NCBI GenBank assembly: GCA_025266875.1 | Contig: JALLLT010000002.1 | Coordinates: 1,612,001-1,676,000, forward strand | DNA: 64,000 nucleotides | From: Fennellomyces sp. T-0311 | Lineage: Eukaryota; Mucoromycota; Mucoromycetes; Mucorales; Lichtheimiaceae | Direction: 5' to 3' | In this document: one piece after another, positions 44,660 to 56,477 of the stretch | Position numbering within the stretch: the stretch's first letter is position 1 | Layout: each line of letters starts with the position of its first letter | Translations under genes and position numbers: made by a program | The notes under the pieces: generated by a model | Databases searched by the model: none | Seen by the model: only the letters and a program-made list of their open reading frames with translations | Told to the model about the DNA's origin: nothing

Positions 44660-45652
44660 CTAAGCACGGTAATCTTTAAGCTCCTCAGAGTCCCAGCTGC
44701 AGAAAGCACCGGAGAGAGCACGAGGTGGGTTGGCGGCAAGAGCAGCCAATACATGGCCCGCTTGTTCCGGGCGTACCATATTTCCAGACTCGTACAAGTC
44801 AATAAACTTTTGATGGTCGTCCTGCATCGAGTCTTTGCCTGATCCCCGGGTCAGTAAAAGTAATCAACACTGTTTCTCATTAAAACACTACCTTCAGAAC
44901 GAAGAAGTCCTTGCATATCTGTATCTACGACACCAGGACGAATGGCAATGCTGGTTACATCCGGCTCTTCAACTGCCAAAGTTGACGCCAAATGGTTCAA
45001 GGCGGCCTTGGATCTAAAGAAAAGATCGAGATTAGTAAGGGATCAAAACCGACACTTCTCGATACACACGATCCATAAGCGGCCCAGCCGCGATATCCTC
45101 GGCTAGCTGCACCGGATGACACCATCACAATCGAACCCTTCGTTTTGCGCAGGTGAGGCAGTGTCTCCTGAACAAGTGAGATAATGGAGAAAAAGTTGAT
45201 ATCAAAGCAACTGTGCAAACGCGTAAGCCATAGTCCTGCTAAAGCCACTATCTATACTTCGTACTGCTTGAACTCTTCTACTGAAACGTCTGCAACGGTG
45301 GAGAGCGGCTTTAGAACACTATGAAATAACCCTTGTAAGCAATTGCCACTTTCATTTATATTGCGAAAGTTTACCCGGCATTGGCAATGAGACCGTCGAC
45401 CTGACCCCATTTCTCAAGTGCCACCGCAACCGATTGCTTGACCGTTTGATTATCGGCAACATCACCAGTTACAAGCGCGATGGAATCAGCCTTGCCCAGC
45501 TTCTCAGCCTCAGATTGCAGCTCTCCGAGCAATTCAGCGTTTCTTGCGACAGCAACAACACGTGCATTGAATTTCGTCAATGCCAACAGGGCTGTTGCCT
45601 TGCCAATGCCACGCGACGCACCTGTGAGAATAAATACGGGAGAAGGAGTCAT
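44660..45652 (-). CDS. SDR-family reductase (Irc24/benzil-reductase-like)
   Basis: NADP(H)-dependent short-chain dehydrogenase. The start MTPSPVFILTGASRGIGKAT shows TGASRGIG at once; an upstream in-frame ATG at 45718 would add 22 residues (MLFRRLALAGFYHIRPLAGK), which could be a targeting extension. Later: ARVVAVARNAELL, IALVTGDVADNQTV, GLIANAG|VLKPLSTV (intron 45307-45374), EEFKHCFDINFFSIISLVQE, SIVMVSSGAASRGYRGWAAY with catalytic Ser, and YGSSKAALNHLAS with YxxxK (intron 45017-45072). The end reads IAIRPGVVDTDMQGLLRSEG and, after an intron, QAGHVLAALAANPPRALSGA, FCSWDSEELKDYRA, TAG 44660. The loop ANAG plus RPGVVDTDMQ matches yeast Irc24/YIR035C-type and benzil reductases; the substrate is unknown. 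Confidence 0.83.
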
Positions 45653-47583
45653 TCTACTTTTTCCTGCAAGTGGACGAATATGGTAAAAACCTGCAAGCGC
45701 GAGACGTCTGAACAGCACTTTTATAATGACCGAACGCGGACAATCCGCTGGGTGTAGTTTCGGTATGTGATGTATTCGTTACGCCATATCATGTCATGTC
45801 ACCTTCCTATCGTCCAAAGTCATATCCAGTAATCTATGCGCAATCTTGAGATCATCAGCACTGTGTTTCCCCTATATCTTCAAGTGATATCCTTGCAACC
45901 GCGTTGTCAGAATGCAGATACTCACACGTTTCGATCGTAGTCATACGGATTTAACTCAACCGCGTCGCTATCATATGACCCTTACTGACCCGATGATCGT
46001 GCTACTACTGCTTAGCCCAGCGATGGCACGTACTGTAGTGCTTATACTGGCTATAAAATGAATGACTGTACATTAGTCAAGAGTTTATCTCAACTATTTA
46101 TGCTGTGATAATGTAATAAATTACCTGGAACACTTAATAGCACGTCGAAAGATCATGGGAGCTCTAAGAACCCTGACGACACCAATTCCGAACGCATTTG
46201 TATGTAGAAGAGATAGTATCTTGTGAGTACATGGTTGCAGTTTAAATGCATTCATATAATGCTGGAAATAATGTGCATTAAGTTATGTATTCACTATGTC
46301 AAAGAACGTGGTTCTGTTTCTCCTACTAAAGATCCATATACAGGTGAAAGCTTCTTATATAAGGTAATACAAAAGCTTATGCCATTTGATTTGTAAGCTG
46401 TTGAAAAAGTGGTTGCCAGTCATCACTTTTCATATGTACCATCTACCGTAGGATCGTCATAAAGGTGAATCATCAGCGATTTTGGTACGTCTTTTGTCTT
46501 CCTATGAATGACACCTTTTATAGCTTGAGTTTGCTTTGTATGATATCCTTTGATCACATTGCTAGTAATTGCTGTCGTAACAATAAATGCATACACAAAT
46601 CGTGGTGAAGTGTCACACAGACCGCCAGGGAACTTGACAGGTACTTTCTAACAGCCGTTATGCTTCACTTCCTTGGTCAACGCTTTTTGTATGTCAACGG
46701 GCGATTTGCATACTACTGCTATAAAGCATGGCCTGGCGAAACTGAAGGGCTGAACACGTATATGCGCTAGCAACAGTCTAAGACCCTGAAGTCCTTAATC
46801 GAAATTGTTCTGCAATTTGTGAAACGCGCGCTTTAAAACTTTTCACGGGCCATCGGGATCTAGCCATTTACATAGTGGAGGGTTTTACCTTTTTTCTTTC
46901 ATATGAGTTTCTACTTAAAGAGCGTCGATACACTATTTTCCTTTCAGCCGGCATTGAAGGTCCTTCGTCGCAATGAAGGCAAGTTGCTTCTATTGTATCG
47001 GTAATCTGACTGATAATATAACAGCGATATATTCCACGTGGGATGCTATTTTGTAGACCGAAGTGTACGACATAACAGTCGTCTAGAAAAAGAAAGTAAG
47101 TTTGGACCCGCGACGCGTTGCAGCGGGCAGTTTAACCAAATGCATAAAAGAACGGGCGCCATTGAAATATCAAGTCCAGCTGGCGCAGCCTTACTGGATC
47201 AGCTGTCTTATCCTTAAACAAATGCACTAAGTTTTTGTTATATTCACTGGTGCATGGTTGATTACGTTATGTCCCACCAGGTTCCCACCAGCGGAACACT
47301 TTTTGCCCAGCAATAAATAACCTGGTTAATATGAAAACGAGTGGGTTGACAGGAAGATTCCACCATGAGGTTTGCGACATGTCGCCAATGGGAAACAGGA
47401 ACCTGGCAACGTGGCGGTCAATTGTAATGGCGTTGTCAGGAGTATGTTTACAGGACATAATAGCAGGTGTACGGAATAGGAAGCAAAGAAAACAGTGGCA
47501 ACATGCTGCTGAGTTGAAGACGGGTTAAAGCATTTTTTGGGCACTCGGTGCCCTTTGTACCTGGTTGTTTCCGCTCTTTATCA
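45653..47583. other. Intergenic region between divergent genes
   Basis: About 1.9 kb of AT-rich DNA between the divergent SDR and BAR-ArfGAP genes; it should hold both promoters. No frame above 75 codons looks real. AT-rich short hairpins but no recognisable element. Confidence 0.5.
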
Positions 47584-50066
47584 ATGATCAAGCAGCCACT
47601 TATTTCAGCAGTGGTGTCTACTTCTTGTGGCGAGCGCGACTGGGAAGATGGACCCGCCTTTCGTGCGACTATCAGTCAGCTCGAGGCCAAAACCAGCAGC
47701 TTGAAGCAAGGCGTCAAGAGGATCCTTAAGACGGCCACGGCCTGTCTCCAAGCCAACCAGGTCCTGCTGCGAGCCGACCAACAGTTTATCACTGCTCTAC
47801 GTGAAACTGTATGCACTGAGCCTCTATTTACACACTACCTTGATTCCGCTTGGGACGAAATGCATGCCGAACGAGAACGTCTCCAAAACTCCATGCAGAC
47901 GCTCCTCATTGATCCGTTACAGAAACTATACGATTGCGACATTAAGCAGGCTGAACATAAACGGCGACGGTTCGAAGAAGAGAGCAAAAAGTATTATGCT
48001 AGCCTGTCAAAGTACCTCGGCGGCAAGAAAAATGAAAGCAAATATCTTGCCAAGAAATCACGATACGATATGATGCGCTTTGACTATCACGCATTTCTAA
48101 CGGATCTACACCGTGGCAAAAAGGAGACGGAACTCTTGTACCACCTCCTCACCTTACAGGAACGACAGCACGCGTACTTCACATCCATTGCCCAGAGTCT
48201 GGATCATCGCAAACCGGGCTTGCAACACGTGGCTGGGCTTATTGCAGATGCTTCTCGTGAACAAGCCATTGTTAACAAAGAAAGATTGGTCACTCGCAAA
48301 GTCTTGCAGGACGCATTAAACGACGTCGAAGCTAACGGATCGGCGACGAGTCCAACAACCTTAAGCGAGAGCAAAGGAAAGTTCCACGGCATCCGGGATC
48401 TGCAGTCATCTGGCGACCGCGCGTCCACAGGACGACGGAAAGAAGGCGTACTGTTCGCCACGTCGAGACCACTCAAAGTCAATTCATCTGATAAGCCGCT
48501 CCACGGCGTTACTTGGCACAAGTAATGTGGAATTTTTAAGGGTTTGGTTGGGAATGTATGTGTGCAATGACTAACAGAGATCGATATAGATACTGGTGTG
48601 TCTTACGTGCAGGACAGCTATGCGAGTACACCAATTGGAAGCGAAACCCTGCAGCGCATCGGGAGCCGTTGAATCTACGCTTTGCTACTGTTCGAATGGC
48701 TCGCAACGCGGAACGAAAGTTTTGTTTCGAAGTCATCACACCGCAGCTCCGAAGGTTATACCAAGCCATGTCCCAGGATGATATGGACGAGTGGGTTTCC
48801 ACCATCAACAATGCCATTGAGAGTGTTCTTAACGGAGCAGGGAGCACTGTAGACATCAATTACAATCAAAACTCTCGGCGCAACTCAATAGGGGGTGCAC
48901 TTGTCGGCCTGACTACTGAGGCAAAGCGGAAGTTCTATCGTCACTCGATCGGTCCTGCTAAGCGAACATCTGGGTTCATAGACATGAACTTTTCTGAGCT
49001 ATTACCCGGCTCTCTTTATCTACCCACCTCATATTCCAGCAAAGAAACAGAGTCAACAGTCAGTTCCCCCAGCGAACAGTCGGTGGCATCACCTGCTGCG
49101 CCCATACCTGCAGCTACTGATAGCGCTCCCAAGAGGAACAGCTGGGTACCACGCTTTTTGGAACAACTATACGAAGCTGACTCGGCAAATACAAAGTGCG
49201 CTGATTGCGGCGCTGACAAGCCCGAGTGGTGTTCACTAAATCTGGGAATATTACTCTGCATCGGTACGTAAGATTCTGGGAAATAAGATGCATAATCTAA
49301 CGAAACTACTGTAGAGTGCTCCGGCATTCACCGAAGCTTAGGCTCGCATCTGTCCAAAGTCAGATCTCTGATACTCGATAGCGCTTCATACACACCTGAA
49401 GTCACTGAAATGCTGCTTGCACTAGGCAATACACAATCAAATATTATCTGGGATCCACGGATATCAGCTGATGACAGGCCGACGCACAACAGCCCACGAA
49501 ACAAGAAAGTGGATTACATCTTCGCCAAATACCGTGACAAAGCATATGTGCGTCCACTGAAAAGCAAGAATGCGCAAACACTTCTCATGGAAGCCATCGA
49601 GATAGACGACATAGTACAAGTTCATCATGCGATTGCTCTCGGTGCGGATGTGAACGCACCTCATAGTTCATCAACACTGACAATGTTTACTGCTGAATGC
49701 AAGGACGAACCCAAATACATCACACTGCCCGTGCTAGACGCTGACGGCGAACAAATACCCGACAAATATCTCAAATTCCCTGTTCCCGAACCGTTTGTTG
49801 TTCGCTACCCTTTACATTTCGCTCTCCTCAACCGACAAAACAAGCAAGATGCAGGATTCATCGTGGCGGAATTTCTCTTTCAAAACGGTGCCGATGCTTC
49901 TGTCGTTGATCCCCATAACGGTTACCCATTATCTGAGTTAGTGGGCGTCGGGTACGCTGTGGACGATACTGCATTGTTATATTTTAATCGGAAAATTATG
50001 GCACGAGGCGCTAGGCGTGTGTGGCGAAATTCCATCGGTTCACCGCCGTGTAAAAAGAAAGCTTGA
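47584..50066 (+). CDS. BAR-PH-ArfGAP-ankyrin protein (ACAP/ASAP/centaurin-like)
   Basis: Arf GTPase-activating protein that couples membrane curvature and phosphoinositides to Arf inactivation. Start ATG 47584 (MIKQPLISAVV). BAR domain at about residues 30-240: FRATISQLEAKTSSLKQGVK, DPLQKLYDCDIKQAEHKRRR, SLSKYLGG and YDMMRFDYHAFLTDLHRGKK. PH domain: KEGVLFATSRPLKV, joined across an intron (48524-48580) from TWHK to DRYRYWCVLRAGQLCEYTNW, then FCFEVITPQLRRLYQAMSQD and DMDEWVSTINNAI. ArfGAP zinc finger CADCGADKPEWCSLNLGILL with C-x2-C-x16-C-x2-C completed across a second intron (49264-49313) as [20 protein letters not shown], which includes the Arg finger. C-terminal ankyrin-like part: TLLMEAIEIDDIVQVHHAIA, LGADVNAPHSS and YPLHFALLNRQNKQDAGF. 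The stop is TGA. Confidence 0.92.
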
Positions 50067-50534
50067 CATACCTATTCAGTTAATGATTACTCTTTTACTC
50101 ATCCACTTATTTATTCAGCGTTGTACGTAGTCTAGTCTGTGCTATTTACACATCCAGCTTTTGTATCTATATTAAATATATGTCCTATCTTTTATTAATT
50201 CACCCACGAAGTTACTGATAGATTATTTGACTCATATGTACAAGCCAATGTCATCGACAATATATGCCAGTTCTTCAACAAGGCATATGCAGTATGCAAG
50301 CGAACAACTGATACGACATATTACTTCATATGGAGTGGCAAAGCTTACCGATGCCTTTGATTATATCCCACTATTCCTCAAGTAGATCACACAGCAACCT
50401 TACGTACACGCATTGCCTTTGAAAATTTATACTGATGACTCGCACCATTTTGCATGCATGGAACAAAATGATAAGGGTTGATGCTTTTTTCTTTAGTAAT
50501 ATTTTTGTAGATGCATGACAGAAAAAAACAAAGT
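50067..50534. other. Convergent 3' region, no gene
   Basis: Contains the 3' ends of the convergent BAR-ArfGAP and CCT4 transcripts. The minus-strand frame here is a read-through of the last CCT4 intron and not a true exon. Confidence 0.55.
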
Positions 50535-52651
50535 TTATCGGCTTTGTACCTGCAAATAAAAAAAGAGAAGAATCAGTAACTTTGTCCGTACATATGTTAT
50601 TGTAACATACCAAATCATCAATCTTCAGGATCATTTTAACAGTTTCTGCTGCAAGGTCCATGGCGCTTGTTGATACCAGGAGAGGCTGGATAACATTTTC
50701 CTCGAGGATGTTGGTAATGGTACCCTTCTTTACGTTGATACCAGCAGTCTTTTCGCCGTGAGCATGTCGGTTTCTCAGTTCGGTGACGATTGAGATGGGG
50801 TTGAGACCAGCATTTTCAGCCAATGTCGTAGGGATAATCTCAAGAGCCTCAGCAAAAGCCTGGAAGCAGTATTGCTCCATACCCTTTAGAGTCTTCGCGT
50901 AGTCCATGAGTTTCTGCGAAATTTCGATTTCGGGTGCACCACCACCGGCAATCAGCGCCTTCTTCTTGACCAAGCATCGGACAACGCAAAGGGCATCGTG
51001 AAGTGAACGGTGAGACTCTTCCAAGACGAGCGAGTTGGCGCCACGGCATAAGACAGATACAGTTCGGCCAGCGTGCTTCATGCCAGTCACCTTGACGATC
51101 TTGGAGCCCGCTGATTCTGTCTCTTCAATCAAATCTGCGTAACCAAGCTTATCATCGGTGAAGGACTCAATATCTGCAACGGGTTTGCAGCCAAGGGACT
51201 GGATATCTTTTCGTTAGTATGCGATCATATCGTCGCAACAAAAAGGGCTTACCTTGGCAATGAATTCAATTTCGTCACGTTCAATATCCTTGATAACCAT
51301 GATTTTGAGCTTAGCCAAGAAATGCAATGACAAGTCGTTCACAGCGTCACGGAGAATGGACTTTTGAATAAGCAGCACATTACAGCCAGACTTTTTGATC
51401 TTTTTGCACATGTTCAGCAGGTACTGGCGCTCCTCCTTCAAGATTTTATCCATTTGTCTGTAATCGTTGACAACGATTTGGTTTTCCATCTAATGATTGT
51501 AATTAATGGCATGTCAACTCGCACCAGCAGCAACTTACATCGGGCTTGGGTGGTGACAGTTGGAACTGAACCAAGCCGATCTTGGCCTTCTCCATACGGG
51601 TGGGGCCACCGGCAGACTTGACGACGGCCTGGTGCATCACAAGACCATCAACAAGCTCGGTATCATCGATGGTTCCACCCACTTTCTTCACGACACGGAT
51701 ATCTTTGATGTTCACATTATCGGTCACTGTGGGATCAATCACACGCGTCACTGCATCGACAGCAATGGGGGCGAGGAGAGAGGAGTATTGTGACACGATC
51801 TAGGACGGCCCTTCATCAGCAACTCACATTCCTTTGGCTTTGTTTCACTTTGTACCTTGGAATTCAGGGAAGTAGAAGCAGCTCGCAACAGCGATTCACG
51901 GTCGGAAAGATCAATTGGAGTAGCCATTTCAGTCAGAAACTCGACCGCTTTCTGGGAAGCACGTTGGAAAGATTCGGCGATCGTGGTGGGATGGATACCT
52001 GAGAGGAAGCCATTAGATCGACTTGATGAGTCTTTCCTGCTCGAACCGTACCTTTGTTTAGCATCTTTTCAGCGGCAGCCAGGAGAGAGCTGCACAAGAC
52101 CACAACCGACGTTGTACCATCACCAGCTTCAACATCCTGTGCTGCAGACAAGTCGACAAGCTATACATGTACGCAATCTTTGGTTAAATGACATTACTTC
52201 AATCTCTCTCTCGCACTCTTACCATTTTGGCGGCAGGATGAAGAACGGACATGTGCTTCAAAATCGTGGCACCATCGTTGGTAATGACGACTTCACCGTT
52301 ACCAGTTTGGATCTACATGATTTTAAAGTTTGACAGTTTAGCAATGTGGGTGACGTTTACGCGATCCATTCATTTCTAAACATTACCATCTTGTCCATAC
52401 CACGGGGACCAAGCGATGTTCGGATGGCATCACCAACAGCTAAGAAGGAGAATTGTAAAGTGTCAGTAGAATGCTCATCTGCCGAGATCGTAACACATTT
52501 GTGCCAGCCCCTTGTTCACTATCTCTCTCTCAAATCAATGGTGGTTACGCGTACCCTTAGCAGCGACAATGTTGCTCAACCGAACTTCGGTGGGCTTGTC
52601 TTTGTCTTGAAAGTTGTTCTTGCTCGGTGCGGGTTTTGCTACTTCGGCCAT
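50535..52651 (-). CDS. CCT4: Chaperonin TRiC/CCT subunit delta
   Basis: Second TRiC subunit in the window. Start ATG 52649-52651 ([20 protein letters not shown]), [12 protein letters not shown], then after introns [43 protein letters not shown], the ATP motif [19 protein letters not shown], and [20 protein letters not shown]. Later: [100 protein letters not shown], the delta-type block [60 protein letters not shown] and [20 protein letters not shown]. The final exon carries only VQSR and the TAA (50535-50549), spliced from KMILKIDDL by an intron that ends TTTGCAG. Complete, about 530 residues, with roughly eight introns. Confidence 0.95.
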
Positions 52652-52963
52652 AATGTGATGATGACGCGCTCGTGTTCAAAAGTGTTTTCGGTACAAAAAC
52701 TTCAAAAAAGTATGGCGGGGTTGAGAGTCCTCGCCGGATCGGGCATTTCTAAGCGACTGTTGGCAAGGTGACAGATCGCAGTGTACAATATCACGAAAGA
52801 GCATGCTCGAAACAGCATTACTTTTTGCTGTTTCCCTATTGTCGATTCATTCGCAGCGTAAATAATGATGTATTAATACAAAGGAGTAGCTAGTTACATT
52901 AAAACATTACACCTCTCTATGGATATAATTAAATCTCCTGAAGTCGACTTAAAAATCATTTGA
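52652..52963. promoter_or_regulatory. Upstream region of CCT4
   Basis: 312 bp between the CCT4 start and the stop of the PH-domain gene on the same strand; expected CCT4 promoter. I see no convincing heat-shock element. Confidence 0.35.
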
Positions 52964-53607
52964 TCAGTGGCGACTTCGTTCTTGGTATCGACAAACTGTA
53001 ACGACAGTCCTGTTGCCCATATTTAATGTCAAATTAGCTGTTGTCCCTGACTGGCTGTTTGGCCTTGTCATGGTGACAAAGCGGGGCATCCGCCTACAGT
53101 CGAGATCGAGGCTGATGTTGGCTGCCGCTTGCAAATGTTCGATCCACGACACCATATCAGTCGGATTTAGTAAACGCATCAAGAACTGGTCGCCCGTGGG
53201 CGCTCTCAGACGCAGCACGCTTGGCTTTCGGTGGAACTCGGGGGCCAGCCCCGCTTCAACACTTTGCATGGACAAGGTATACAGCGGCGTCGCTTCACCT
53301 TTGCGCTTGTACATGTGCAGCACAGTTCCCCACAAGCGCAAATAAAATTTCCTTCACGAGAGAATAAGTCGGCTGATGTAAAGCCATAGCAACAAATAGT
53401 CAAAGCTTGCCTCCATCGTATCCGATTTGTGCGGCACCCGGATTCATGCTTCACCTTGGCATAACCCATTTTGTAAACTGTGCAGGTGTATGGTGGTAGC
53501 TCGTCAAGCGAAGTATCGATGGGGTGGCTGTATGGAGGCACTCTGTGTCTGATCATGTCGTTGTGCGCTGAGAAAGGCAATACATTCTTTTTTGAGAACC
53601 CAACCAT
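52964..53607 (-). CDS. Small fungal PH-domain protein
   Basis: Two-exon gene of about 180 residues. Exon 1 from ATG 53605-53607 reads MVGFSKKNVLPFSAHNDMIR, then PPYSHPIDTSLDELPPYTCT and VYKMGYAKVKHESG. An intron of about 93 nt (53352-53444) follows and joins to KFYLRLWGTVLHMYKRKGEA, PLYTLSMQSVEAGLAPEFHR, KPSVLRLRAPTGDQFLMRLL and NPTDMVSWIEHLQAAANISL, which is the strand pattern and C-terminal helix (with its Trp) of a PH domain. The tail RRMPRFVTMTRPN is typical of fungal PH-domain proteins of unknown function. It likely binds phosphoinositides or a protein partner; this is inferred from the fold. Stop TGA. Divergent to the PS synthase gene. Confidence 0.75.
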
Positions 53608-54158
53608 TCGGTGAGGAGAGAAAAAGGGAAAAAGAGTTTGTAGACGCGGTCTGATCGTGCAAGTAATGAATACTAGCCTTTGACAGGGGCCTTACAGCAA
53701 TCGTTTTGGTGTCCCGGTCCCTTGTCAAAGCACTTCACTTAACCCCCTCCCCATACTTTGACGGCTATGGCGGGCAGGAAACCGACGCCCGATGCAGCGT
53801 CATCGCCATCTCCTTCTTTTGTCAGGGTAAGAGTTGTAGCTTGCGTTGCCACTGCATAGTTTTGCAAGAGCCACCAGGCTTGCTTATTGTGATGGGTTTC
53901 CACTGAAGAATGACGAGCTGTCAAGGCATTTTTTCTCGAAAGGTAAAAACCGTCGTCATGGTGAAGTCACGGAAATGCAGACTCCCGAGAAAAAAAAAGA
54001 CTGGCGGGGGAGATCAGGTTGCGCCCCTTGCTTGGTTACGCCTTCTTTTTCTAAACCAACAAAAACCTCGGGTTTCCAGTTTGTTCATTGAATCGAATCA
54101 GCTGCGCCCCTTGGAACGCTAGCCTATAGAAAGCCCATTTGCCTGCTGAGTTCGACCC
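53608..54158. promoter_or_regulatory. Divergent promoter region, PH protein / PS synthase
   Basis: 551 bp between two divergent start codons. Small frames on both strands (up to 81 codons) are not supported. No named motif recognised. Confidence 0.35.
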
Positions 54159-55856
54159 ATGTCTAGCAAGGACCATTTAACCGCGGATCAGTACCGTGAG
54201 GAAGAAACTGAATCGGTGGTTTCCACCGCGAGCAATGAGAGTCTCTGTGAGTAAAAGTGCGAGTAACACGGAGAAAGGAGGAGGGTTTCGTGATATATCA
54301 ACTGATAAATTCACGTGGACCTGGCTTACTACGATCGCATTTTGTTTACCGTTTTGTTCCTTTCCCAGTTCATCCACATACCCTGACCGCCCTGGCGCTC
54401 TTGTTGGGATGGCTCTTTTATGCTGCCGTGCGGACCAACTATGAAAATACCGAAACAAGCGTCAAGCTGGGCATCTCTGCTGCTATGGGCTGCTTCGTGT
54501 TTATTGGCATGCTCCAGTTTCGCGACGGACCCTTTATTCGGCCTAGCATACCGTTCTGGCGTGCCGTCCTAAGCCTAAGCGTTCTTTACCAGATGGTCCT
54601 TGTCTTCCTCTTGTTCCTGGTAAGACGAAAGAAATTTTTTGACGTTTCTCTTCCGCGGTTGTGACACTTAATGTGGTACAGAATAAGGATGAGGCGCGTC
54701 GGTTCATGGTGTACTTTGATCCGGAGCTCGGCCATGAACTTCCAGAACGATCTTATGCCGAGCAATGTGACTTGAGTCTGGATACCTTTAAGGTTTGTTA
54801 AAAGGGAATGGAGCGAAACATGCAAAGAACCGTGGCGCTGAGAGCAAAATTAAACTTTATATTAGAATCAAGTGGACATTTTCGTACTAGCCCATGTTTT
54901 AGGATGGTACGGAAAAGCTATCATTCTGCGCGACTACTGGCTGTGCTGGATCTTGTCGCTTGCGTTCGAGCTGTGCGAGTACTCTCTCGAACATCAGTTG
55001 AACAACTTTGCCGAGTGCTGGTGGGACCACGTAAGCAGTGGGCTATGGTTGGCACGAGAAGTACTGACGGCGTAGCGCGTAGTGGATTCTCGATTTCCTT
55101 GTATGCAACGGGGGTGGTATCTATCTTGGTATGAAAACATGCCAGTACTTTGAGATGAAGGTGAAATTGTTGTGCTGCTGTAACGTACGGCGCGATAACT
55201 CAATCCACTATGTATAGCAATACTCGTGGGTCGGATTCCGGCAAATCAAATCACTACGCGGCAAAGCAAAACGTGCTGTTCAGCAATTTACACCGCATGA
55301 CTGGACTCCATTTCAGTGGAAAGCCTTCAGCAATCCCAAGAACTACTTTGGCACGATTGCCTTAATGATCGTCGTAAGTAATACCAACTCCCGTTATCTT
55401 ACCCGCTATGTAACATTTGATCCACTAGGCATTGCAGTGCGAACTCAACTGTTTTTACCTGAAGTACCTTCTGTGGGTTTCTCCAGAGCACCCACTCAAC
55501 ACCTATCGTCTGATCCTGATGTTCCTCTTTGCATTGCCCGCAGCCCGAGATGTGTATCAATATTTGATGGATAGGTAAGGTTTTACATGGCGCTTTACTC
55601 TTCAGTGGACTAAACTAGGTTTGATAGTGGCAATACGAAATTGGGTGCACATGCCTGGTTGATGATTTGCAACATCATGACGGAGACCATTATTTGCCTT
55701 AAGTTTGCAGAGAACGAGTTCCCTGTATCTGCACCCATGGTGGTCAAGGTCGCCTGGTCCGCAGCTGGCATTCTTGTTTTAGTTGCATTCCCTTTATGGA
55801 GATTCATTATTTCTCCCCCTCAACCCATCCAGCTATCTGAAGACAAGATGGAATAA
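54159..55856 (+). CDS. Phosphatidylserine synthase, base-exchange type (PSS1/PTDSS-like)
   Basis: Multi-pass ER membrane enzyme that swaps the head group of PC or PE for serine. Start ATG 54159 ([20 protein letters not shown]); after an intron [40 protein letters not shown]; then [79 protein letters not shown] and, after introns, [80 protein letters not shown] and [24 protein letters not shown] and CNGGG..LGM are the hallmark PSS motifs, and the order matches human PTDSS1 throughout. Six or so introns; stop TAA 55854-55856. This is not the CDP-diacylglycerol-dependent Cho1 enzyme of yeasts. Confidence 0.93.
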
Positions 55857-56477
55857 GTTATCAATATTGTGATCCCCTTCCCCTCTCCCTCTCTCTTCAT
55901 AAAATAGAAACCTACATCATTTAGTACCTTATTTTAGTATTTTATCTCCCCGAGCTTCAAGCCTTTGCACTTTCGTCCGAGAACGCGGACTAAAAACAAC
56001 TGTTCGTCGTGTACACTCTTTCTGCAAACAATATTGTAGCCTCATTTTCCATTAAAAACTATATGCCGAACTTAGCACTTTGTCTTGCTGAGTCTGCCAT
56101 ACTTGATAATACGCTCATGGGCTACCAAGCACTCTTATATAATAAGATATTCACTTGGTCAGAACGAGGTAATTCAACGATCTATACAGCATGACTCCTG
56201 TATAGTCATATGTGCTACATTACTAGGTCCGTATTAGTTTCACTCTGTTTCTGTAGGCAAATGCCTCAATAAATAGGAGCTATGCCATCAATTCTTCTGT
56301 TAATCCACTTGCGTTAATAGCGATAAACTACTTTGGGTATGTATGATATTGATATGACGGTCCAAAAATTATCACTGCATCCTAACTTCGACATATTATA
56401 TACAAAAAAGGCCGATTTTACCGCATTAGTCACATCTTCAACTCTATCAGTGGGCTGTGTGATCTGGTGGCAGTAAT
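55857..56477. other. Intergenic region, no supported gene
   Basis: 3' flank of the PS synthase gene with T/C-rich sequence, then AT-rich DNA up to the LINE remnant. Only short frames. Confidence 0.5.

Noticed and set aside
50371..50640. Open C-terminal extension of CCT4 to 50371
   Set aside because: It reads through an intron; splicing gives the family-typical short end KIDDL-VQSR and stop at 50535.
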